NCBI GenBank assembly: GCA_013822735.1
Contig: PNKZ01000007.1
Span: 1 to 64,000, forward strand
Origin: Pirellula sp.
Lineage (GTDB): Bacteria; Planctomycetota; Planctomycetia; Pirellulales; PNKZ01
Length of the DNA: 64,000 bases
Direction of reading: 5' to 3'
Made by a program: the position numbers and the translations under genes. This document shows, piece after piece, positions 57,684 through 64,000 of the stretch. The notes under the pieces are model-generated. The model saw only the letters and a list, made by a program, of their open reading frames with translations, did no database searches and had not been told where the DNA came from. Each line of letters starts with the position of its first letter. Within the stretch, counting starts at the first letter, position 1.

Positions 57684-58883
57684 ATGAAGTCAATGATCGT
57701 CGGCTCGCTGATCGCGGGCATGCTTGGCGCCGTGGGCGCGCTCGTCATTCGTGAAGCTTGGGAACAACGCGTAGTTCGAGCCCAAGACCTGTTCGCGCCC
57801 CCCGCGAGGCAACCCGCCATCGTCGCGGCGCCGCGTCCGATCGCGTCGCAAGAATTCGAGCAGGCGCCGGCCGGCAATTTCGAAGTCGTATCTGACGAGT
57901 TCACTCCGGAAGAAAGGGTCAATATCGCGGTCTACGAAACCTGCAACCGCGGCGTCGTCAACATCAGCACCAAGGTCGTCACGGAATCGCTATTCTTCGA
58001 TATTCCGTCCGAAGGGGCCGGTTCAGGGTCGGTAATCGACCAAGCGGGTCACGTCCTGACGAATTATCACGTCGTATCGGGAGCCGAAGAAATCCGCGTT
58101 ACGTTGTTCGACGGCGAGACTTACACGGCGTCGCTGGTCGGCAAAGACGCGGCGAACGATATTGCCGTACTTAAGATCGATGCGCCGCCGCAGTCGCTGT
58201 TTCCGATCGTCATCGGCGACTCCGCGCGACTGCGCGTCGGCCAGCTGGTGTATGCCATCGGCAATCCGTTCGGCCTCGAACGTACGCTCACCACCGGCAT
58301 CATTTCTAGCCTCAATCGTTCCTTACCCGGGCGCAGCGGGCGAACCATGAAATCGATTATCCAAATCGACGCCGCCATCAATCCCGGCAACTCCGGCGGG
58401 CCGCTCATCAGCAGCCGCGGCGTGCTCATCGGCATGAACACCGCCATTGCGAGCAAGACGGGCCAGAATACGGGCGTCGGTTTCGCGATTCCCGCGGCGA
58501 CGATCGCTCGCGTCGTCCCGCAACTAATCGAGCGCGGACAAGTCGTGCGCCCCGAAATCGGAATCTCCCGCGTTTATCAAACCGAGCGAGGTCTTTTGAT
58601 CGCAGGCCTCGTACGCGGCGGCCCCGCCGAACGTGCCGGCCTACGTGGTCCGCAACTCGTGCAGCACGGACGCAAGCAAGGTCCGTTCCAAGTCAACTCG
58701 CAGAAGCTCGACATCAGCGCCGCGGACCTGATCATCGGCGTCAACGGGGAGAAGACCAAGACTGCCGACGATTTCCTCGCCGTCATTGAAGCTCAGCCGC
58801 CTGGAAGCGAAGTGCGAATTGCGATTATTCGCGAAGGCCAAGAGTTTGAGGCACGCGTGCGGTTGGCCCTCAGCAGCGAATGA
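57684..58883 (+). CDS. HtrA/Deg-type serine protease with PDZ domain
   Basis: 399 residues. An N-terminal membrane anchor or signal (MKSMIVGSLIAGMLGAVGAL) is followed by a linker. The trypsin-like domain (about 75-285) has the triad His in VLTNYHVVSG, Asp in ANDIAVLKID and Ser in INPGNSGGPLI, all intact. A PDZ domain (about 290-395) covers RPEIGISRVYQTERGLLI and ISAADLIIGVNGEKTKTADD. Such periplasmic proteases remove misfolded proteins. A 20-residue insertion with basic residues (QHGRKQGPFQVNSQKLD) sits in the PDZ domain. Confidence 0.94.
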   Translation: MKSMIVGSLIAGMLGAVGALVIREAWEQRVVRAQDLFAPPARQPAIVAAPRPIASQEFEQAPAGNFEVVSDEFTPEERVNIAVYETCNRGVVNISTKVVTESLFFDIPSEGAGSGSVIDQAGHVLTNYHVVSGAEEIRVTLFDGETYTASLVGKDAANDIAVLKIDAPPQSLFPIVIGDSARLRVGQLVYAIGNPFGLERTLTTGIISSLNRSLPGRSGRTMKSIIQIDAAINPGNSGGPLISSRGVLIGMNTAIASKTGQNTGVGFAIPAATIARVVPQLIERGQVVRPEIGISRVYQTERGLLIAGLVRGGPAERAGLRGPQLVQHGRKQGPFQVNSQKLDISAADLIIGVNGEKTKTADDFLAVIEAQPPGSEVRIAIIREGQEFEARVRLALSSE

Positions 58884-58890
58884 CCCGAGG

Positions 58891-59247
58891 TTAGGCTTGC
58901 GACTCGGCGGCTGCCGCGCGATTTGCCGACTGTTCCAGGGCCTCGAGCCGTGCGATCCGCTCGTCGGCATCTTGCAGCAGTTGTTCGAGCAGCGCACGCT
59001 TCACGTCGAGCCGAGCTTCGATCTCACGTGCAAATTCGTAGTGCTCGACCAATTGTCGTTCGGCGGGACGTGTCGCCAATGTTGCGGAAATGCCGGCTTG
59101 TCGCGAACCGGAAGCTCGCGAGGCCGCGGCACTCGCGCCGTTTAAATTACGACGTCGATTACGAAGCCGCACCAACAGCAACAACGTCACAACCGCAACG
59201 GCGCCTGCCGATGTCCATGCTTCCGGAGTAAAAGCGGCGATCAACAT
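58891..59247 (-). CDS. Small membrane protein with coiled coil
   Basis: 118 residues. One hydrophobic segment (about 10-27, AWTSAGAVAVVTLLLLVRL) is followed by an Arg/Asn-rich patch (RNRRRN) and a Ser/Ala linker. The C-terminal half (about 62-118) is a charged helix with heptad character (EHYEFAREIEARLDVKRALL, DADERIARLEALEQSANRAA). No family recognised. It converges on the protease gene, 7 bases from its stop, and could be transcribed with larC, 41 bases downstream. Confidence 0.6.
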   Translation of the reverse strand: MLIAAFTPEAWTSAGAVAVVTLLLLVRLRNRRRNLNGASAAASRASGSRQAGISATLATRPAERQLVEHYEFAREIEARLDVKRALLEQLLQDADERIARLEALEQSANRAAAAESQA

Positions 59248-59288
59248 CCTTGTCGTCCTTCGTCGTCCGACAATCGGCTCGGCGACGT

Positions 59289-60485
59289 CTATAAGGTTGG
59301 TGCGCTCGGTGGCGCACTCGGCGGCGTTTCAAAGGCCCGATGTGCCGCCTCGTAAACGTCTTTCAGCGGCACGCCGGAGGCTTCCGCCACTTTGCGGCAG
59401 GCTTCAAACTCCGGTGAGAAGCTCGGCTCCTGGCCGGCGATCCAACCAAGCTTTCCGGCAATCGCTCCCCACTGAGTTTGAACGGTGTGCTCTTTGCGCT
59501 CCAGCTTATGCCGACTAGCAGGCCAGCGTCGCACGCCCAACGTCCCCGTTTCGCGAAACAGCGTCTTCTCGATACGCTCAAGATCCGCCGCCTGACAAAG
59601 CACGGTCAGCGTCGTGCCGGGACGATTCTTCTTCATTTGAATTGCGGTGGTGTAGACGTCGAGCGCGCCCTTCTCCCAGAGCTTCGTGGTGCAATAGCCG
59701 ATGATCTCGCCCGAAACGTCGTCGAGGTTTGTCTCGACCACCCAAATCTGATCGCTCGCAGCCGTGGCCGTGCTTTCGCCGACAAACAGCCGCAAAACGT
59801 TCGGGTGCGAGGCGAAATCCTTGTCGCCCGAACCGTAGCCGATGCGTTCGATGCGCATCGAAGGGAGCGGACCGTAGCCGTCGACGAGCGTCGCAAGAAT
59901 AGCTGCGCCGGTCGGCGTCGTGAGTTCCGCTTCGACCTGCGACTCCGCCAAGGGGACGCCTTGCAGGAGTTCTGCGGTGGCGGGCGCAGGAATGCTGCAG
60001 CGGCCATGTTCGATTTGAATGAAGCCGCGCCCCGTCGGCACGGGCGAGCAAAAAATTCGATCGACGCCGAGCAAATCCCAACCGACTGCGGCGCCGCAAA
60101 TATCGGCGATGGAATCAACCGCACCGACTTCGTGGAAGTGCACCTTGCGAATCGTCGTGCCGTGTACCTTCGCTTCCGCTTCGCCAAGTTTCGTGAAGAT
60201 GCGCTTGGCCAAGTCCTTCTGCCGCGGCGTCAGCGCCGAGGCATCGATCATATCGGTAATGTGATGCAGATGCCGATGCGCATGTTCCGGCTCATGCTCG
60301 ACGGTTACCTTCGCAGCGCGGAATCCCTTGCGCTTTACTTCCGATTGCACGAGACGGCAGGTCGGCAGCTTCAGCGAATCAATGGCCGACTGGATCGCGC
60401 CCAATTCGACGCCGGCATCCACCAGCGCCCCCAGCGTCATATCGCCGCTGATGCCGCTCAAGCAATCTAGATACGCAATCTTCAC
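59289..60485 (-). CDS. larC: Nickel-pincer cofactor biosynthesis protein LarC
   Basis: 398 residues from a GTG at 60485 (KIAYLDCLSGISGDMTLGAL). LarC uses CTP to insert nickel into the cofactor of lactate racemase and related enzymes. Motifs: YLDCLSGISGDM, HAHRHLHHITDMID (His-rich), KVHFHEVGAVDSIADICGA, PTGRGFIQIEHGRCSIPAP and ETNLDDVSGEIIGYC. In some lactobacilli larC is split by programmed frameshift, but here it is a single continuous frame. No larA, larB or larE is in the window, so its partners are elsewhere or it serves another nickel-pincer enzyme. Confidence 0.9.
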   Translation of the reverse strand: MKIAYLDCLSGISGDMTLGALVDAGVELGAIQSAIDSLKLPTCRLVQSEVKRKGFRAAKVTVEHEPEHAHRHLHHITDMIDASALTPRQKDLAKRIFTKLGEAEAKVHGTTIRKVHFHEVGAVDSIADICGAAVGWDLLGVDRIFCSPVPTGRGFIQIEHGRCSIPAPATAELLQGVPLAESQVEAELTTPTGAAILATLVDGYGPLPSMRIERIGYGSGDKDFASHPNVLRLFVGESTATAASDQIWVVETNLDDVSGEIIGYCTTKLWEKGALDVYTTAIQMKKNRPGTTLTVLCQAADLERIEKTLFRETGTLGVRRWPASRHKLERKEHTVQTQWGAIAGKLGWIAGQEPSFSPEFEACRKVAEASGVPLKDVYEAAHRAFETPPSAPPSAPTL

Positions 60486-60704
60486 GTGTTGGCGTCCGAT
60501 CCCGAAAAGCCCGGCGTGAATGCCGCCGGAATGCGGCTGTATTCTAAGATGCCGGCACCCCGGAACAAGGGCAGTCGGACGACATGGGTCCCAGAGCCGA
60601 TCACGCGACGTTGACCCGCGCGGCACCTATCGCTAAAGTCCGCCCCTGCCCCTTTACCGCGAATTCACGTTTACGAGCGGCGCGCGAGCGCCGTCGTTGC
60701 CGGC

Positions 60705-61715
60705 ATGAGCACGACGCTCGCCAACCATCGCCCGACGACTGCGATCGTTCCTCCCGGAACGCTTCCGGCCCGATTGCGTCTGCTCTTCATCACCGGCGCT
60801 CACCGCACCGGCGCTTGGCTCACGGAAGCCTTCGCGCACGACAGTGCCGTGCAAGTGCGGATCGAAGAGGCGCACGGCATCGCCAACGGCTTGGCCCGCC
60901 TTCGCGACGAAGCCTACGACGCCGTACTGGCCACGCACGAGCCGGGCCAGATCGACGGTTTGCAACTTGCCGAAGCTCTCGCCGGCGGAGGCACCGACGA
61001 ACCCCTCATTTTGCTCGGTTCGCTCAGCGAACAAGAAATGCTGGCCCCCGCCTTCGAGGCCGGCGCCGATGCCTATGTGTGCGTTAACACGGCAACGACT
61101 CGATCGCTCATTTGGATCGTATCTCGCGCCATCGAGCGACATCTTCTCCTTAGAGAAAACCGCCGCTACGCACACGCCGAACATCACCGACTCCAACAGG
61201 AGCATGTCGAAACGCAACGGCTGCTCGACGAGCAACGCTCGCTCATTCGCGACCTCGAAGCAGTAGCGGAGTCGACCCAAAATGCCGCGAACGATTCACG
61301 TCGCCGGCGCGTCGTCGACGAATCCGACGACGCAAACGTCGCGGAGCGTTGCGAGCCGCGGACGCTCAATCTGCCGCCGGCGCTCGTGGCCCACTACCAC
61401 GAACTCATGCGGGCCTACGTGATAATGGGTTCCGGAAACCTCGGCGACGACATGGCGCGGATGGCGGAGCTGATGGCCGACGCCCGCGTGACGGCTCCGG
61501 AAACCATGCAGTTGCACGTCCGTGTTCTGGAAGAAATGGTCAAGGGACTCGGCGCCCGCAGCGCTCGACACGTCATGACGCGAGCCGATCTCTTAGTGCT
61601 CGAAGTTATGGTACATCTCTCGGAAGTTTATCGCCGTCGCTATTTCGAGCGGAGCAATCCTCCGGTTCAGCTCGTGTTGCCCGGCTTCGAGAGCTTCAAC
61701 AATGCCGCTGCCTAG
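60705..61715 (+). CDS. Degenerate receiver-domain protein with coiled coil and unknown C-terminal domain
   Basis: 336 residues. Residues about 22-145 align with a response-regulator receiver fold: strand LRLLFITGAH, YDAVLATHEPGQIDGLQLAE, PLILLGSLSEQEMLAPAFEA and GADAYVCVNTATTRSLIWIV. The acidic pair is missing, the phosphoacceptor position reads Thr in VLATHEPG, and the conserved Lys is gone, so it cannot be phosphorylated in the usual way. A charged coiled coil (about 145-190) leads to a helical C-terminal domain (about 225-320, including VAHYHELMRAYVIMGSGNLG). I do not know that family. Followed 21 bases later by a MazG-like gene. Confidence 0.7.
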   Translation: MSTTLANHRPTTAIVPPGTLPARLRLLFITGAHRTGAWLTEAFAHDSAVQVRIEEAHGIANGLARLRDEAYDAVLATHEPGQIDGLQLAEALAGGGTDEPLILLGSLSEQEMLAPAFEAGADAYVCVNTATTRSLIWIVSRAIERHLLLRENRRYAHAEHHRLQQEHVETQRLLDEQRSLIRDLEAVAESTQNAANDSRRRRVVDESDDANVAERCEPRTLNLPPALVAHYHELMRAYVIMGSGNLGDDMARMAELMADARVTAPETMQLHVRVLEEMVKGLGARSARHVMTRADLLVLEVMVHLSEVYRRRYFERSNPPVQLVLPGFESFNNAAA

Positions 61716-61736
61716 CGGAATGCAACCGAGCCATCG

Positions 61737-62087
61737 ATGAACGACGCACAAACAACGGTCGCCGAACTCCGCGACTTAGTGCGTCAGTTCGTCGGCGAGC
61801 GCGATTGGGTGCAGTTTCATACGCCGAAGAATCTGGCGATGTCGGCGGCAATTGAAGCTGCGGAGCTTATGGAACATTTCCAGTGGCTCACGCCCGAAGC
61901 GTCGCTGAAGGTGGCTTCAGATGCGGATGAAAAGGCTGCCGTCGGCGAGGAGCTCGCCGACGTCGTTTGCTATCTCCTCGCATTGGCGAACGGACTTGGC
62001 CTCGATGTCGCCGATTGCGTCGAGCGTAAGATGGCAAAAAACGCCGTGAAGTACCCGGCCGACCAGTTTCGCGGGCGCTACGGGTGA
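61737..62087 (+). CDS. MazG-like nucleotide pyrophosphohydrolase
   Basis: 116 residues. All-helical NTP-pyrophosphatase of the small MazG/dCTPase class (similar to YpjD or DCTPP1). The metal-binding pattern EIAAE-type is in AAIEAAELMEHFQW and the second in VGEELADVVCYLLALANGLG, giving four acidic residues. WVQFHTPKNLAMS precedes it. The C-terminus KNAVKYPADQFRGRYG is the usual end of the family. It removes abnormal or excess nucleoside triphosphates. Confidence 0.9.
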   Translation: MNDAQTTVAELRDLVRQFVGERDWVQFHTPKNLAMSAAIEAAELMEHFQWLTPEASLKVASDADEKAAVGEELADVVCYLLALANGLGLDVADCVERKMAKNAVKYPADQFRGRYG

Positions 62088-62208
62088 GCCTGCCGGCAAG
62101 TCGGTGACTGCAAGCCGACTGCTCTTTGCCGAAGCTCGCGGTTTTGGTACTTAACCGCCCTCCAGGTCGACATTTCTCACGCTCATATCTTCCTTTCGCG
62201 AGCCACTC

Positions 62209-64000
62209 ATGGTGCTGCGCACTTCGCCGCAACGTCGCTACGTTCGCATCCTCGCCGTTTCGATCGTTTCGCTGGGTGTGGCGGGCGCGGGAATCGCAGC
62301 GGCCATTCGCGAGTCGGACGCCGAAACTCCGCAGGGCGCCGCTGCATCGCCGTACGCAACGACTAGCGCCGAGAGCGCGGCGAATACGACCGCTTCGGCC
62401 GCACCAACAACGGGCAACCGCATCCGCTTCGGTATGGCCGTATCGAGCGACCCTACCGGCGAAGCACCAGGAGGCCCAACCACGCGCGGAGCCGCGTTCG
62501 CCGATTATTACGCCGACCAACGCTCAGCAGTAACGTCGGGCGACTACCCGGTTCGCCAAGCCGCGGGCGAAGCGCCGATCGCCAAACCGACGACCGCTCT
62601 CTCCGCCGGTGATCCGTTCTCACGGAACGCGTCCACCACTTCCGGCTCCGCAAGCACCGCACCGCCGCGTTCGCCGATGCCTCCTCCGTCCAATCCGCTC
62701 CCCAGTGCCCCCCTTCCGACGGCGCCGATGGGAGCACCGCCGACAAACGCGGGCACTACCGGCGCGAATGCCGGCGATCGCTATGCAACGCCGGCCGCTA
62801 CTGCTCCCGTCCCCGCGCCCGCGGCTTCAATGATTCCCGCTGCCCCTGCGACAAGCGCGAATCGCACGACGATCCCGGAGCAAACCACGGAGCGTTACGC
62901 GCCACCGACCGCCGCCGCAACACAGCCGCAGTCGTCGCCGCGCCCGTTCCCGGCCGTTCCCGCGCCGCGCGAGCTTCCGCCCGCAGTAAGTCCTCAGGCC
63001 GCGGCTCCGCAAAGCACTCCGTCTTCCGCCGGATCGAATGGTACTCCGTCCGCCGTCGCGGCCTCCGGCTCCGGTCGCCCCGGCGAGAAGGCGCTCGAAG
63101 GAACGCAAGCGCCGACGCTGCACATTGAGAAGTTTGCCCCCCCGGAGATCCAGGTCGGAAAGCCTGCGGTGTTTGAGATCTTGGTTCGCAACACCGGCAC
63201 GACGGTCGCCAACAACGTCGAAATCCACGACCTCCTTCCGCAAGGAACGCAGCTCACGAACACTACCCCCAAAGCCTCGCAAGGTCGCAATGGCGAGCTT
63301 GTTTGGACGCTCGGAGCGATGCGTCCCGGGGACGAAGCGACGGTGCAGGTCGAAGTCATGCCGACCACGGAAGGGGAAATCGGCAGCATCGCAACGGTCC
63401 ATTTTGCCGCCGCCGCGTCGGCGCGCACGATCTGCACGAAGCCGGAGATCGCGATTGAAGTCTCCGCACCGCGCAGCGTCATGGTCGGCGATGAGGTGCC
63501 GCTCAAGATTCGCGTATTCAATTCCGGCACCGGCGCCGCGACCGGCGTCTACCTGACCGAGGTCGTGCCGCCCGGCATGGAACACGCCGCCGGCGGCGAA
63601 CTAGAATACGAAATCGGCGACCTGCAACCAAACGAAACTCGTGAACTAGAACTGTCGCTCCGCGCCGTAAAGCCGGGCCCTTGCACAAACCTGATTCAGG
63701 GCAAGGGAGACGGTCGTGTCGCGGCGGAAACCAAGACGCAGTTCGACATTGTCGCAGCCTCACTCAACGTCGAAATCGACGGCCCGAAACGACGCTTCCT
63801 CGATCGCCAAGCTACGTACACCGTATCGCTTACCAATCCCGGCACGGCGGCGGCGCGCGAGATCGAACTCGCCACCTACCTGCCGCGCGGCATGCAATTC
63901 ATCGACGCCGACAATCACGGCGAGTACGACTCCGAAACCCACAGCGTCCGCTGGATGCTCGAAGAGTTGCCGCCGCAACAGCGAGGCAGCGTGACGCTCA
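62209..64000 (+). CDS. DUF11-repeat surface protein, 5' part
   Basis: The frame is open from the ATG at 62209 to the right edge, at least 597 residues, with no stop. The start has a hydrophobic anchor (about 13-33, VRILAVSIVSLGVAGAGIAA). Residues about 40-300 form a Pro/Thr/Ala/Ser-rich linker. Three DUF11-type beta-sandwich repeats follow at about 304, 413 and 519, each with a proline- and Asn-Gly/Thr-rich core: VGKPAVFEILVRNTGTTVAN, VGDEVPLKIRVFNSGTGAAT and DRQATYTVSLTNPGTAAARE. DUF11 repeats form rod-like adhesin or wall proteins. More repeats probably lie beyond the edge. Confidence 0.85.
   Translation, partial: MVLRTSPQRRYVRILAVSIVSLGVAGAGIAAAIRESDAETPQGAAASPYATTSAESAANTTASAAPTTGNRIRFGMAVSSDPTGEAPGGPTTRGAAFADYYADQRSAVTSGDYPVRQAAGEAPIAKPTTALSAGDPFSRNASTTSGSASTAPPRSPMPPPSNPLPSAPLPTAPMGAPPTNAGTTGANAGDRYATPAATAPVPAPAASMIPAAPATSANRTTIPEQTTERYAPPTAAATQPQSSPRPFPAVPAPRELPPAVSPQAAAPQSTPSSAGSNGTPSAVAASGSGRPGEKALEGTQAPTLHIEKFAPPEIQVGKPAVFEILVRNTGTTVANNVEIHDLLPQGTQLTNTTPKASQGRNGELVWTLGAMRPGDEATVQVEVMPTTEGEIGSIATVHFAAAASARTICTKPEIAIEVSAPRSVMVGDEVPLKIRVFNSGTGAATGVYLTEVVPPGMEHAAGGELEYEIGDLQPNETRELELSLRAVKPGPCTNLIQGKGDGRVAAETKTQFDIVAASLNVEIDGPKRRFLDRQATYTVSLTNPGTAAAREIELATYLPRGMQFIDADNHGEYDSETHSVRWMLEELPPQQRGSVTL

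Overview
The window looks like a chromosomal segment of a planctomycete, most likely of the Pirellulales type. This is inferred from GC-rich coding sequence and from gene families that cluster in that phylum: secreted PQQ-like propeller and DUF1080 proteins, a Tat-exported Gfo/Idh/MocA oxidoreductase, large vWA and DUF11 surface proteins, futalosine-route menaquinone genes, a CsrA gene, and many intergenic palindromes. Nearly all of it reads as a stable housekeeping chromosome. I see no phage, integrase, transposase, CRISPR array or rRNA.

Layout. 1-5.2 kb: the 5' end of a secreted Cys/Lys/Pro repeat protein running off the left edge, a small membrane protein, and a two-gene heterodimeric ABC exporter. 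5.2-6.0 kb: a gene-free stretch rich in TGCGCA with a nested inverted repeat. 6-11.1 kb: cysK, a UspA protein, an Asp-less receiver/Fis regulator, and a PhoB/PhoR-like pair. 11.2-14.9 kb: a secreted HEAT-like protein, a PQQ-like propeller and aroA, the last two overlapping. 15-17.7 kb: small conserved proteins and a cyclophilin lipoprotein. 17.9-19.8 kb: mqnA-mqnC. 20-24.3 kb: a NatA-type ATPase with a NatB permease fused to a CPBP protease, TatD, and a small helical protein.

24.4-37 kb is a leftward respiratory complex I cluster in the transcription order nuoI, DUF2203 gene, nuoA, C, D, H, J, K, L, M, N. nuoB, E, F and G are absent. NuoL and NuoN carry long His-rich loops and NuoA carries a long insertion. 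With mqnA/mqnC nearby this suggests menaquinone-linked respiration. 37.8-45.4 kb holds csrA, tRNA-Glu with a terminator, hemH, a thiolase, sucC-sucD, a DUF1080 lipoprotein, ndk and pyrF. 45.6-51.8 kb holds a cold-shock protein, a FAD dehydrogenase, an ABC-F ATPase, a Tat-exported oxidoreductase and tsaD. 51.9-64 kb holds a 1326-residue vWA/STN-like/DUF2135-like secreted protein, a secreted unknown, an HtrA protease, larC, a degenerate-receiver protein, a MazG-like hydrolase and a DUF11 protein running off the right edge.

The less ordinary signals are the Cys-rich repeat protein, the multi-domain vWA protein, two receiver-like proteins without phosphoacceptors, the His-rich complex I loops with a split nuo gene set, the transporter-protease fusion, and several kinds of nested palindrome at gene ends. 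One of these kinds occurs twice, each time between convergent genes. I found no single locus that I can firmly call a new system.
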